Origin: Sciurus carolinensis
Lineage: Eukaryota; Chordata; Mammalia; Rodentia; Sciuridae
Length of the DNA: 64,000 nucleotides
Direction of reading: 5' to 3'
Assembly: GCF_902686445.1 (NCBI RefSeq)
Contig: NC_062213.1
Coordinates: 8,987,241 to 9,051,240, forward strand
The notes beneath the pieces were generated by a model, which ran no database searches, was not told where the DNA came from, and saw nothing but the letters and a program-made list of their open reading frames with translations. A program made the position numbers and the translations under genes. Of the stretch, positions 31,751 to 45,202 are shown piece by piece. Position 1 is the stretch's first letter, and each line of letters opens with the position of its first letter.

Positions 31751-33239
31751 TGTCCTCTCCCACCTTTAATATTTTTGACATCAAAATGTATCTTTTTATA
31801 TTGCATATCCCTTGATAAATTATTATAGCTATAGTTATTTTTAATAGCTTTGCTTTTTAACTTTCATAATACAGATATTAATGATTTAGACACTACCAGT
31901 ACAACATTAGAGTATTCCAAATTTGATTATATCCTTACTAACTCTTTCTTCCTTAACCTACTGGTATACATTGTGCACCCCACCTGGAGAAATATTAACT
32001 TAATAAGAATCACAAGCTCATGGTCAAACAGATCTGAGTTCAAAACTATAAACACAGCAGCTGGATGACTCAATCAATCTCAATTTTCTAGCTTGTGCAG
32101 CAGATACTTTTGGGAAATCTTTTCAACCCACAGCCTTTTATGCAATAACTGCCTGTCTTACCCACTCAGGGGGAAGAAGTGTTTGGCTCAATAATCTTTT
32201 CTCACTGGCTGGAACTCAGTGGCAAGTATGATCCTTGACCCAAGAGGGGCTAATTTGATTCTCTTTTCCTGGAATTCAGAGTTGGGACATTGCATTGAGA
32301 AACTGTGCAGCTGAGGCTGGTGCCTGAGAGTTCAAGTTGTCCCACTTCTGGGCTCACAGGTTATTCACTCACCACGAGAGCAGAGAAATAGAAAAAGGAG
32401 GGTTACAGAATGAGATCAATGAAGCAGGTACCCAAGTGAAGCAGGGGCAAGAATTAACAGCTGAGTGAGCTCTCTAAGCCGACTGGAAGGACAATTTTGT
32501 GACTCTCCTACCTAAGCCCTTACCCACTTAGTTTTCCAAGGGAAGATGATAATTTTTCTAAATGGACTCACTTGATAAGTGTCTGAAATGAAAGGCTGGA
32601 AAGCTTTCATAGAAAGAGGCAGAAGCACAAAATGATATGTTGGCTCTGTCCACAGTCTCATCAGAAGGTTCTTCCTCTGCAAGACTACAATTACAGTAGG
32701 TTTTACCCGGAATTGCAGTGAATCATTAAAAAAAAAGCAATTATTGCCAGCAACCCTTGTTCTCTGGCTGAGAGTTGAATAGGAAATTTAACAGTATTAT
32801 GAAATTTTTTTCCAACCAAACTAATTCTAAGAAATGGTATAAATTGAATGTGTGTTTATTTTTTTAAGACAAGCTTATCTTAATTGAGTTTTTCATAATT
32901 GTGTTCCATTGGTTACACAGGAAATGGTAGACGGCAGAGATTTACAAGGAAGCAAGTACTTGAGTGACTGAGCTAGCTTTGCTCGGGGCCCTTCCCTCAC
33001 ATAGTCCTGTGCTGCTGCCCAGCACTCAGCACTGGGCACTGTACAGAGGGCTGCCGAGGCTCTATTAGTCACTGGCACCAAGATGGGTACACACAGAATT
33101 CAGAGTAATGACCAGGGAGCATTGTGGGAGCTGGTGTTTCCAATCAGTGTGACTGCTAATAGAGATGAGACTCTCCACCATGTTAATGTCTAACTGAATA
33201 GCAGCACTTATCCATTACGAAGAGAATAGTGTTCACCCA
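31751..33239. other. Unassigned DNA, one candidate conserved block
   Basis: No gene recognised. A weak sense MIR may lie at 32010-32100 ('cagatctgagttcaaaactat', then 'caatctcaattttctagc'). The segment 32490-32830 has no repeat similarity that I can see and even composition; it is discussed as a candidate conserved element. Confidence 0.4.
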
Positions 33240-33465
33240 TTATGAACTAGAGCCCGTGTAACACCAGGGTAGCTTGTGTAACTCAATTAACCCTTACAAC
33301 ATTCACAGTGTCAGGCTGATTTCAAAGATGAGGAACACGGAGATGCTAGGTTGTCCAAAGTCAGCCTTTGAGCTGCTAATGGGGTGGTATCTGACCAGGG
33401 CCTGGCCCACTATGAAGCCCCAGGACCTTGACCACTCTGCTGTACTGCCTTTTAGCTAGATAGAT
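33240..33465 (-). mobile_element. MIR SINE relic (antisense)
   Basis: 'caattaacccttacaacattcac', then 'tttcaaagatgaggaacacggagatgctaggttgtccaaagtca' phrasing, is the antisense MIR core followed by its 5' part. It is diverged. Confidence 0.65.
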
Positions 33466-36400
33466 AGTAATAAAACATATGCTACCTGAATGAGTCATAC
33501 AGTTTGTGAAGATAATAAATGTTTTAATTGGATGACTATCGACAATGATATATAAACTCTTCATTTGATAGCGATTCCTTCTTAACAGTGTTCAGTGAAT
33601 TACTAATTTGAATTAAATTTTCCTCATAGTCAAAGAAAGTTCATTATGTTGCACTAATGTTCAGTGACATCATGGAAAAGATAAGTATCTTTCAGGACTC
33701 CTTAATTTAAAAGGGACAGATACCCACTTGTAACCGTTTTAGTGAAAAAGGGAATTACCTGAAAAGACATTGACTTGGTCCATGTACTTGTAGAATGAGT
33801 CACAAGATCCAAACATTTCCTGGCGACATCAGAGCTCCATGCTGGACTCACCTTATCTCTTCTTCTCCTTTGAGTCTGTCTCCTCTGCAAAGGTAAATTG
33901 ACCACCATGTGGCTCGGGAATTCATCCTTGAAGCTCCAAATCCCTTGAGACCAGAGAACTCTCTTTCATGGTTTTAGTAGAAAAATCCCCCAAAGAGATA
34001 CAGATTGGTCCTGAAATAATCCTGGGGGATAGAATAATCTAAGAGGTGTAGAGTTAGATTTGCTCACTTCTGTGGTGGTCAGCAGAAGGGATTTCTAATT
34101 ATCACAGTAAAGGGGTCTTGTGCCCTGTGTACAATCCAATATTTAATTTTACACAGTATTTACAAAAATTCTCAACACATATAAAATTCCCCAAATACTC
34201 AGGTCTAATAAAAATGTGTCTCTCTTATTTTCAGACAAATTTCCTCCTTCCAAAACAAGGTCCAAATGATACTTTTATTCCCAAATGCAGGGTTTTTAAA
34301 TGTCATGCTTTCTTCTCTCTGAAATCTAACTGGAGCTTAGAAAGATTCTGGAAACTTTGAGCCAATGATAAATATACCTGTCTGCTTCCTGTAATATACA
34401 GTCCTGAGGGAGAACACAAGTCACTATGAACATCTCATGGAGGACGGGAGGAAGAAGGAGTGATAGGCAGTGGCCCCGGACAGATGTTCCAAACCTCGAA
34501 TGTCCATTCCCTGTGCCGCTTGTGAGTTCCTCACCCAGCCAACGTGACTGTCGTGGACTCTGCCTACCATGTCGATTCCCTCACGTGGCATTGGCCAGGC
34601 CATTCCTAAGAGGTGCCATGTCGTCGCCGATTGTTTATTTAGCCTGCCTGATGACCCTGGGGACCGTACTAGGGGACACATAATCTAGTCCATTTTTTAT
34701 GATGTTTTGTGTTCCTCTAACCATAAATATGCTTTAAAACCCCCGTCAGCTCTCTGACAGTTCCATTTTCTATAGACGGCAGGACTGATGTGGCGAACAG
34801 CGGCTGATCATTACCTTTGAATCAGGACCCTGCCCTTTAGATGGCTTATCAATAGGCCTGCCATCCCGACCATCCTCCTTGGCCCCAGATTAATGGCTTC
34901 TGTCTTGACTCTTGTCTCAGAGGAAAGTGAAGAACAGGCTGGGAAGACAAGCGAGGGTAATCCTCCTCCCTCCCCGCAGCGCTCCCGCTGCCGAGGCGGG
35001 GGAAGGCTTGCCTTTGCTCAGCGGGGAGAATCCAGATGCCTTCCATAATTATCGCGGCTCTGTCTTCCTCAGACTACTTTGTCATGGAGTAGAAAACCTG
35101 GTTCTGCAATTCCACGGAGCACGTGCCTGCCAGAGCCTCACAGTTTGGCATTGCTGATGCCACCCACAGAGCTTTCTTATATAAAGGGACATACCTTCTC
35201 CTTTTTGTTTTTAAATAGATCAATTTCCCCCTTGTAGAAACTTACTGAACACTAAGAACACAGCCTGCAATCCAGTATCTGCCATTTTTCTATCAAGTCA
35301 TTAATGTTCTGTTTTTCTCAGGCACAAATTTAAAGTCCCAAGACACTACTAGAAACCTGTAACCAGCTGCTGTACTCTTGCAAATAAAAAATTTCCAAGT
35401 TCTGACTGAGAGAGGAGGGGAAATAGGGCGCAGGTGATGAAGATTCCCCATCTCATCCTGACAAGCCAGCCCCACGTTTCATGCCCCAGAATGTTCATCC
35501 CCACTTCTGGCACCAATTCTCATTCTCGGTTGGGGTTCTTTAGTTTGAAATGTCTAAAACTGAGCCTGGTCTAACTGAAAGAATCAAACAAGCATTCTCA
35601 TGATAAGAACAGAGAACAGAGAGATCTGGGTGTACGAGAGACAGGAAGAGACAACTTGATGTGGCTGGGCCCCCTTCTGTCTCTCAGCCACTGTTCTCTA
35701 CAGACCTTCTTTATTCTTGTGGGTTTACCCACATGGCAGCAAATGCACTGTCAGGCAGAATCATAACTTAATAAATGTGAGGGGAAGGAAACGTCTTTGT
35801 TGTTGGTTCCAGCAGAAAATTCCCAGAGAGGGCTTGTAGTTTGTACAGCATGTATTATGTGGACATTCCTAAGTCTCTGGTGTGACCTAAGGAATGAGTC
35901 ACTGCACTTGACCAGGCCTCAGTCCCAAACTCATCCTTGTAAACAAGAAGGGAGGGTCCATACACAGAAGAGGCAGAAGGATGTTTGGCAAATAAAGCTC
36001 ACAGTAAAATAACCACCATGCCTCCTGATACTTGTTATCATTCCACTTGCCTCTGTGATCCTATAACTCATCACAGAGACAACCTTATGGTAGGTATTTT
36101 AAAGATAAATGTGGGATGCAAGCAAGCAGGAAGAGAGCAAGGAACCAGTTCCCTTCTGTTGAGACTGCTCGGAAGGCTTGTTCTGGAACAGGGGATACAT
36201 GAACGGACCCGCATTTTTGGTCAGCAGAACCTGCACTGGGGGAAAGAAAGGGAGTGAGCTGTCCATTCCTCATAGAGTTCCAATAATTTCCTTAATGGAA
36301 GATATGCTGGTGACTGTTTACTGGCTGCCAGTCAGACCATGTCATGCCATGCATAAAATCCTCTCAGAAACTTTGCAGTGGACTCCTGGCTTGACGAACA

Positions 36401-37748
36401 TGAACCTTGTCTTTTTCACAGTTGCTACTGTGTCAAAGCAATTTAAAAATGGAAGAGTGATCTGGAAATCATTTCATGTCTCCAGTGAGCGTCTCTCTTC
36501 GCATAATGGAGAGTTTTCAAATTCTGAGACACACTGATTGGGCAGATGTTGGGACAGGCAAAGTTGGGACCATTGTAGAGAGTGAGCAGAATCTCTGCAG
36601 ACCTTCACGGAGGGAGCCACACCTTTTCATAAATAGTTAATTTATTGGTGATGAGATGAGACCACCCTTCCTGTCAGGCCAGAGGCTAACTGGCCTTCCT
36701 TCCTCTCTTGGGTACCTGAAAAGTGACACCTGTACACCCACGTTTAGCCCTGCATTCAAACCCATCCCCAGATACTGCCAGCATGTGTGGGAGTTCTCCC
36801 CAGAGTAAATACAACCTCTTCTGGGCAGGGACTATGGGCCGCCATCATTGTATTCTCAATGCCTGTTGAGACAGGAAGATGGATCACCATAGACATCCAG
36901 GAAAAGGGTCTCAGAGAAGAAGAGGAGGAAAAGACCACACCAATCTGGAAGGAGATGTGAGGCCTGGAGAACATCTCTTACCGCCCCTAACAGCTGGAAC
37001 CACAGCGACTCTTCCTACTCTTCCTTAGCCACTCCCCCCAGCCCCTAACAATGGGAAACCACAAAATCTACCCTTGTCCCATGCATTTCCTCTTACCACG
37101 AGACGTACCAGATCCCAAGGTCAGGCCTGTCCTCTTAATTATGTCAGTAAGGGATTAAACTTGTGCACTTTTGATTGGCCCATGAAACCCAGAGCTGGAA
37201 GAGCTTGACTGGCCCATGCTAGCATCCCTTGGTACAGATCCACCAGCCCCCTGCCCTGGGACGGCCAAGCTGCCCTAGGAAAACCCTAGACAAAACACAA
37301 CCCTCTTTTGGGAGCCCTTTGTCTTCGGAGCTCTGCTCTCCTCCTATTATTCTCATAAATTCAGCTACTTAGCTCTCATCCTCCATTCATTCTTCAAATT
37401 CTTAAGACAAAGAAACTGCCGTCAAACTCCATGTTACACTGTCATGGAGTCAGAGGTCAGAAACAGCATAAAACGAGCAATAAAACAACAACAAAGAGAG
37501 TCGCTAGGGAAATGGATCCAACACACAGCACTGTCGTATAAACACAGAGATGAGCAAGATTGATTTTGCCTTCTCAAGGGTTTCTTCTAGCGACAGTGGG
37601 TGATCTGCTGTCCACACTTCAGCAGACTAGGGCAGGAGACGGTGGGGTGTGAAAGGTACAGTGGTTTCATGGAGAAGGATCAGTGGTGATTTCATAAAGC
37701 AAACCAGCTCCAGGAATTCCCAAAAGTGCCCTCTGCATGGTGGACAGT
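33466..37748. other. Long unassigned stretch
   Basis: No gene is recognised. Parts at 33650-33990 and 35520-35770 have the feel of very old interspersed repeats that I cannot name. At 34424-34683 both strands are open for 85 codons, which follows from sequence composition and is not evidence for a gene. The segment 34730-35115 is a candidate conserved block. Confidence 0.4.
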
Positions 37749-38298
37749 TGTATTTGTCAGGGTTCTCTAGAGGAACAGAATCAACAGGAAGAATGAATGT
37801 AAAAGGGGATTTATTAGATTGGCTTACATGACCAGAAGCTGGATAGTCCACAATGGCCATCTGCAGGCTAGAGAGCTGGAGGAACCAGCAGCTGCACAGT
37901 TCAAGAGGTGGAAGCCCCAGAACAAGAGGGATCAACAGTGCAACCCTAGTCCGAGACCAAGGCTTCTGGAAACTACCTTGAGAATCGCTGGCACAGTCTG
38001 CTTTGGAAGAGCGAAGATGGGAGAGTTCGATATCCTCAGATGATCGAAGCAGCGATCAAGAACCCATTCAAGAAGAGTCCAGCTTGCTTCTGCTTCTGCT
38101 TCCTTGTTCTTCCAGCTTTTATCCATCCAAGCCACCATCCTATTGGGCAGTGCTGCCCATGCTTAGGGAGGGTCTCCACTTCAGTTCCTATCCCCATGCC
38201 AATCATTCCAGACACGCCCTCATGGAAACATCCAGAATCCTCTTAATCATCAGCATCTCTTAACCCAATCAAGTTGACTGTTCAAATGAACCATTACA
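37749..38298 (-). mobile_element. ERVL LTR, MLT2-like (antisense)
   Basis: It opens with 'tgtatttgtcagggttctct' plus 'agaggaacagaatcaacagg' and closes with 'aacccaatcaagttgactg' and 'aaccattaca'. These are the reverse-complement ends of MLT2-type ERVL LTRs. Length is about 550 bp. The flanks show an imperfect 5-bp duplication (ACAGT at 37744-37748, GCAGT at 38299-38303). No internal viral genes lie beside it, so it is a solo LTR. Confidence 0.82.
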
Positions 38299-41200
38299 GC
38301 AGTTAATAAATACCTGTTGATTGAATGAATGAGCTTTAAGAGGTGCACATAAGTTTGCAGGAGACGAAATGGAGACAGAAACGGCAGGTTGGGTGAAGGA
38401 ATGGGAGGTGCAGATGCTCAGAGGCCTCATGACACCTGGCGTGATGGGGGTAGCTTCGCCGTGAGACAGCCTGACTTTTCCACTGCTAAATCCAAAGGAC
38501 GTGTTCCTGTGGCCTGCCTGGGACTTTGCCACTGTTGACCTCCACCTGCCACAGAGGACTTACTTCCGTGGCTTCCCATGTGGTCGGTCCCCGAGGTCCA
38601 CTCCTACTGCCCGGCAGCCGTGACCGGGTCTTCTCTGGTGCAGCCTCGTCCTCTCTTGCAGCTACTAGTTTTCCTCAGGGCTTGGCTCTCCTCCCACTCT
38701 TCCCTGGACAGTCTTCTTGGCTTGGTATCTCCATACAGATACCTCCAAGACGTACGTTTCTAACGCTGAGTCTTTCTCCAACTGCTAGACATTCAATCCA
38801 TTGACCACTTGCCTGCTTATTGTTTAAAAATGTGAAATGATGTTGACACCACACTTTCCCCTGACCACAGGAAGGTGACGAGAGCAGTCCTTGAGTTCTA
38901 AGGCTACCCAGTTTGGAGTACAATGGGCAATTCCTGGGTGTGGTGTGGAGACAGAGCACGTGACAGGAGGGTGACCAAGTCTGAGGAAGAGGTGGGGGAT
39001 AGGGAGGGGGTGGCAGCTAATCTGAGGCCTGAGGACAGTCAGCTGAGCGCAGAGGGGCCAACATCATTCCATCGTGTGCAAGAAGAAGGGGTCAATGTGT
39101 CCAGCCTGCAGGTAGATGGCCAGAGGGCACACTGTGGAGCGTGTGGGGAACTGTGTGGTTCGTCCGCTGCTCACCTCAGGTCACGGGCAACTGCCTGTAC
39201 CCCAGATGTGGGCCGCCAGGGATGCTTCTGTGCCTCCGAGAGACCAGGATCACAGGTACCTCTTGGAGGGTCTGCACTGGCTGTTGGATGGAGGAGCAAG
39301 TTAGGGCAGTGAGATGCGTTTAGTGTAAGTTTTCATTTCGCACTTGGAGATGTTCAGTTTCAGATGTCTGTGGGCATCCGGAAATGTCCGGGAAGGACTT
39401 GGAGGTAGGAAGCCCATTCCAGAGCCACGGCCAGGGCTGGAGTCCTGATTCTGGATACCCGGCACATAAACCGGTCACCGCTGACCCCTGTGGGTATGTG
39501 AGCTCGTTCAGCAAGAGCCTGCAGTGAGGGAGGGATCGGATAGAGAGGAGGGCAGGGAAAGGGAGAGAAGGAGGGCGGAGAGACTGGGACACATGCCCTG
39601 AGTTCAGGGTTAAGAGCAGCAGCGTGAGGTATGGCCGTGGAGTCTGAGCACCCTCAGCAGGACAGAAAGGCCACAGGAAAGCATGTCGGGCACCCCAGAG
39701 GGGAAAGGAACCTCTGTACAGAGAGAGACTGAGAGGACGTGCCGTAGCGTGGCGCAGACAACAATCCAGTGGGAAACAGAGGACAGCCTGAGAGGCCTAG
39801 AAGCTGGGAAGCGTGGCCGACCTCCAGAGGAGGCTGGTGGCGGAGAGAAAGCAAGGAAGAACACCGAATGCAGAGGTCGGAGGAGGTAGGAGGAGGGTGT
39901 CTTTCCTTCAGACACCTAAACCCACCATAAGTGCCCAAGGGACTCTGCACCCCCTCTAGTCTTCCTGGAGAACTGCTGCACGACACCAGCACCCTGGAGG
40001 CTCCTGGGGGTCTCAGTCGCTTGGTTCACACACGGTCAGCCCCAGGGTCTGCAGGGAGGCAGCCGTAGACAATGCTGGCTGAAGCAGGTCAAGCCCTGGC
40101 TGGGGCCCTTGCCAGCTCCCTGATCCTAGGCAGGTAGACCTCTGAATTTCGGGGTCTCTTCATCTTAAACAAAGCTGAAGGTGCTTTCGTGAGGTGTAAG
40201 GCTCAGAGGGTGGTCGTCACTCCGCTCTCCTCTTCAATATTTTCTGCCTCTACTACATCTGGTGTTGGACTCACTTAGGTTCAGAAAGATCGAGGAATCT
40301 GCACAAGGTTCCACAGCCAGTAGGGAATGAACCAGGGATTGAAAGTGTGTTCTGTCAGCTGAGATTCAGTTGGGGACCATTTCCCCAGTGCAGGTGGCAG
40401 CCCAGGGCAGGTAAGGGGGAGGGGCCGTGGAAGGCATCCAGGTGCACTAGAGAAAGGGCCGCCACACCTGCCTGCCTGCGTGCAGGACTCTGAGAACACA
40501 CTGCTTGCCGCTGGCTTCTCGGTCCTGTTGGAAAGAGATCCCCAGATACAGTGTGTTGAAATTCACAGCAGGCAGAATGCCAACTGTTTTCTTTGGAGCT
40601 TCAGGAGCCTCACATTCTCCACTTAGCCTCTAATCCATTATTAAAAGCAAACAAGTGTGTTGACCCTCCCGCATGTGCTTTCTCAAGCGGCAAATGGATC
40701 TCGGTTTTCCATCCCCCTCACACCGCTGCTGACGCAGCCTGCGCGGGCACCGGGGAAGAAATCGGGTCTTTTTTTTATAAAAGTCGTGTTTGCTCACTTG
40801 CTGCTGCTCCACACCTCTCCCTCGGGCAGAGGCTCCAGTGCTCAGCAGCAGCTCTGAAAAGGGAAGGCGACTCTGACAGCAGTTCCTGTCCTCTGTCCCT
40901 GTCCCGGCTTTGGTGGGGCCGGCCCCCATCCTCGGGTAAGGCAGGGATGGTGCACTGGAAAGGCGTGTCCCACGGAACTGGGCCTCTGTGAGCCACAGGG
41001 ACATGGGCCTCTGGACTTGAACCTGTATCTTTGTTCTTGGAGCCAAAACAGAAACATAGGAGAATCAGGGGGGACCAGAGGCACATGCAGAGCCGCAGGG
41101 TGCTAGACCAGCGTTAAAGACCGAGGAGGTTTCCCTTCCCTGTGCGCCCTCCGCCTCTCGGCTCCCTGGCCTGCTCCCTTCTCCCCCTCTCTCCCTTCTC

Positions 41201-42360
41201 TGGGACGTCATCATGACAGGCATCGGCATCTCCTTGGCCATCCTCAGGAGAGTCACACCAAGGTGCTGCTGGAACAACGGACTCATGGCACCTTCTTGTG
41301 CTTACACTGTATGCCCCTCAAGGACAGATGGCTTCGCCGTCCAATCCGCCACGTAGTCCTTGTGCACATGACAGAAGCAGAATGAATACCTTTGAGTGAA
41401 TACCCAGCGGGATTTAGAAAGGCCTCCATGGTCAGCTGGTCCTCGGTCAGGCAGTCTGCCTCTGTGCAGAAGCAGCGCTGTTCCCGGTAAGACCATGATG
41501 GCAGGGCAGGCTGCTGCTCCCTCACACCCAGCTCCTGCTGCTCTGTTTCTCTGACATCGGGGTAAATTGTCTGTCTGCCTTTTTTCTCAGACGGGGGAGC
41601 GATGACAGGATTGCATAAAGTAATCAGTGTGGCAGGTAGTGGTTATTCCGTCCAAACCGTTCCCCTTTACCAGGCATGAAGACAAGGTCCCCTTTAATAG
41701 ACAGTTAAATTTCTGCAGGTGCTGCCCGAGAGCTCGGCCTGAAAGTCACATTTCCTTGGCCTTTGCCTCCGACGCTCCCCCATCACCCGCTGCTGCTCCT
41801 TTGCATTTCGGCGTGAGCAGCGACGTTTCACTCAGGCAGCCTCGGCTGCTTTCAGTGGGCCTGCGTGAGCAGCCTGTGTGGCTGTCAGGGCTCCTGATTA
41901 TTATGCAGTCCCTGCTGCTGGCTCACCTCTATTCCAGTGTCCTGGGAGCCCACCAGAGTGTTGCCACTGCTCACTTCCTCCCTTCAGTGGAGGGAGGGTC
42001 TGCTGGGTGGGAGTGGGCGCTCCTGGGCGCTGGGTTCCCTCCTGCGGTCAGCTGGTTGGCAGCAGATCTGACAAAGCCCTCAGTGGGAAAGAAGACAGGC
42101 CCTTGCAGCCAGTGGTCTCTAGTGACAAGAGCACCCCTCCAGCCAAGCTGAACTCCGTTGAGTTCTCCCCCACCTTTTATTTTCATCCCGTTTCTTCCAG
42201 CTGCTCTTTACAATGGTGACTAGCTCAACTCGGCTCTCTGGGTCTTCTCTCCTGACCCAGCAATGGTTTCTGACTTAGTGCTCAGCTTTGGTTATACTTG
42301 CTGGATTGGAATTCATGGTGGGCCTCCAGTGTGGACCCTGGAATGTAATATCATTGCACT
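38299..42360. other. Long unassigned stretch, GC-richer
   Basis: No exon is recognised. The region 38950-39900 is purine-rich and resembles an old mammalian repeat family I know by its 'gagatgttcagtttcagatgtc' segment but cannot name. A weak MIR trace may lie at 40250-40360. Many 60-139 codon frames overlap on both strands at 40600-41500, which reflects GC-rich composition. The segment 41540-41960 is a candidate conserved block. Confidence 0.4.
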
Positions 42361-42796
42361 CCACCTGTTTTGGTTTGGATGTGAGGTGTCCCCCAAAAGC
42401 TCACATGTGAGACAATGCAGGAAGGTTCAGAGGAGAAATGATGGGGTTGTCAGAGGCTTAACCCAATCAGTGGATTAATCCCTGATGGGATTAATTGAAG
42501 TGGTAGCATGTGGCTAGAGGAGATTAGAATTGGGACGTGACTTTGTGATATATATTTTGTATCCGGAGAGTGGAGTCTGTCTCTCTCTCTGCTTCCTGAT
42601 GGTGCAAGCTACTTCGCTGTGCCACGCTCTTCCGCCAGGATGTCCTGCCTCACCCTGAGCCCTGAGGAATGGAGCCGGCCTTCTATGAACTAAGACCTCT
42701 GAAACCCTGAACCCTCAAATAAACTCTTCTTCCTCTATAATTGTGCTGGTCAGGTCATTTAGTCACAGCAGTGAAATTGTCGACTAAAACACCACC
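42361..42796 (+). mobile_element. ERVL-MaLR solo LTR with perfect target-site duplication
   Basis: The LTR (42366-42791, 426 bp) starts 'tgttttggtttggatgtgag', ends 'gactaaaaca' and has an AATAAA signal at 42718-42723. It is flanked by perfect 5-bp direct repeats CCACC (42361-42365 and 42792-42796), the size expected for ERVL-type integration. The TG...CA ends are intact. A short CT tract is present at 42581-42590, the site where two other copies have long GA (reverse CT) expansions. No internal sequence remains. Confidence 0.93.
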
Positions 42797-44074
42797 CCAT
42801 GAACTCATTGCAGAGGTAAAAGATGGTCATTTGTGGGGTCCAGGAAAGAGCAAGGAGTAGGCAGATGGACAGAGAAATTCCCTGGGATGACTCAGTCCTA
42901 TAAGCTCCAAATGTTCTAGGCTCCAGGAGGCAAAGCAGCAAGTCCCTAGGAGATCACAGGATAATACTGCGGACAACAAGCTCAGTCACCTGGAAGGAAA
43001 GGTGCATTTGGAATCAGAAGGTCCCTGTGACGCAGCCAGACAAAGACAGGTGTGGAGGGGGAGGAAGAGGATGGGTAGAAATTCAGAATCCGTGTCAGGT
43101 GCAGAAAAGTGGGTCAAAGACTGAGTCCCATGGGCCCATCATAACCTCTGTTGGCTGGGACCTGACTGCTGTGCACCCCACTTGTGCCCGCATCAGGGAC
43201 AGCCCTCCTGTGAAGCTGGCAGGCTGGCAGCATGCTCGCTTCTGCATCAGACCAGGAAACAGAGACGTCTGAACCTGGCTGGGTGGGCGAGCAGGCTCCC
43301 ACCTAGACCGCCATTGCTTTCCTGTTGGTAACACCTTACCTACAGTCACACATCTGTGTACAAAGGATTTAAGTCAGTAGCATTTCAGGTCCTTTTTCCT
43401 TTTGAGAAGTGCCGACTATAAATGACCATATGCCAACTCTCCCTTCATTTGACAAGTGTCTACTGCTCTGCAGTTACATATGAACATAGTGGGAGGAATT
43501 CCTCAGTAATCCAATTTCTAATTCTGCAAAATGCTTGCTTCCTCAAACGAACCTCAAACCTTTTCAAGTAGGACATTGTTTCCCTCTAAGGTGGGATTTT
43601 CCTGTGTTGCGATGCTATTTTGTGGAGGAAAAGCCCTGGTCTTCTCTTTCAATGAATACATGTGAGATGAGACCAAGGCAAGGGATGTGGCTGCGCTGAA
43701 GCTTCCAGAGGTCACTGGATCCCCCTGTATGGTGACCTGCATTGTGTCAGGTTGCCTTGGCCACGCCCTTGCTCTCTGACCTTTAGATTTCACCTGAAAA
43801 AATAAAGATAGCTTTGCCTCCTTAGCAGGTTCAAAGAGGATTGGTAGTATACTTTCTTGGCTTACTGGAAATAAAGGCAATAATTATTTTTAAATTATTA
43901 ACACTACTTTGCCTGTTTGGGTAGCAGTAACAAATTACAGGTGCTAAACTCCTGTGCCCTATTACAAGATAAAGACTTAAAAGGATGAGGCTTTTCTTAA
44001 TTGGTCTCCTTTTATTCTTAAATTAAGTAGGTATTTTCTACCTTCTTCTGATTGTACTCTTTCCCTCCTATTGA
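42797..44074. other. Unassigned DNA
   Basis: No gene or clear repeat recognised. Frames up to 108 codons lack domains. Confidence 0.45.
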
Positions 44075-44375
44075 TGTTAAATAATAATAGTGACCGGGAA
44101 GTTGGAGATCAAGGTGCAGGAAGATCCGTCCTCTGGAGAGGTCTGCTTCCTGGTTCAAAGATGGCGTCCTGGCACTGTGTTCTCCAAAGGTGGAGGAGAA
44201 TGAGGGTCTCTGAGACCTGTTTTATAAAGCCACTAATCTCATTCTTGGGGGCCCCACCCCATGACCTAGTCATCTCCTAAGTCCCCACCTCCTTGTACAT
44301 TCACCTTGGGGGTGGGATTCGGCATGCAAATTTGAGGGGTGCCAACATTCAGGCCACAGCTCATCATTGGTCAAC
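44075..44375 (-). mobile_element. MLT1-type MaLR LTR (antisense)
   Basis: 'ccatgacctagtcatctcctaagtccccacctcc' phrasing, then 'ggtgggattcggcatgcaaatttgagggg' and 'caacattcaggccacagc', is the reverse complement of the MLT1 5' end. The 3' half (44075-44220) is more diverged. Confidence 0.75.
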
Positions 44376-44689
44376 AACACTAAATTTCATTCATTCTGCT
44401 CTGTGTCTGATGTTCCCACAGAGTATTTTGACTCCCTCAAAGTGTAAACCATGTCCCATTCATTTCTGATTTTTAAAAACATATTCCTATGTTCATTCAA
44501 GACAGTCATGATTCAACTAAAATTTACCTGAAGTTTTTATTTGTTTGTTTGTTTTCTCTTTATTTTTTGCTTCTTAATGGGAAGCGTCTATTCCCACTGG
44601 ATAGTGCCCTTATCTTACTAGTTGTCAAATAATTTAATAATAATTAGGTATTGGGTAAGAGTTGAAGTGAATGCATTTTATCCTCTGTA

Positions 44690-44850
44690 GTCATGAAATT
44701 AGCATTACTGCTTTGATTTGCAGATAAGGAAACTGATGCTCAGAGAAGACTTATGCAAGATCCAATACTCTCAGAGTGTGGGAGGGAGGCAGGATTTGAA
44801 GTGTGTTTTGTCCATTCGAAAGCCCAAATGCTTCTGCTATTTTGTGTTGT
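44690..44850 (-). mobile_element. MIR SINE relic (antisense)
   Basis: 'gatttgcagataaggaaactgatgctcagagaag' phrasing, then 'ggcaggatttgaagtgtg' and 'cgaaagcccaaatgcttc', is a well-preserved antisense MIR core with the 5' part. Confidence 0.78.
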
Positions 44851-45202
44851 CAGTTATGGATCTTTAATTTTTTAAATAGTCTACTATTGTACATTTGGGG
44901 TATTTTATAACTCAAGTCTTATTTTAAAAATTCACATAACACAGTGAAGAAAACCCAGATAGATCTTTGCATAGACCCTAGTTTATATCTTAGTACCTGC
45001 TAATCAGGCAAAAGTAAAACTTTTAAGGAACAGTGTTCAGACAAAACCCTCTAATTCATCAAATGAGAGGCATTCACTTAGAAATGGAAAATCACAGAAT
45101 CAGTAAGCACACAGAGTTAACCTTCACCTTCATTTAAAATTCTGTGCTTTAAGATTTGGATGCATACACAATGAAAACTCTAAGCTTGCTTCATATTTTA
45201 TA

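Noticed and set aside
34424..34683. Open frames of 85 codons on both strands at nearly the same coordinates
   Set aside because: Both-strand openness reflects local composition. Neither product has a domain.
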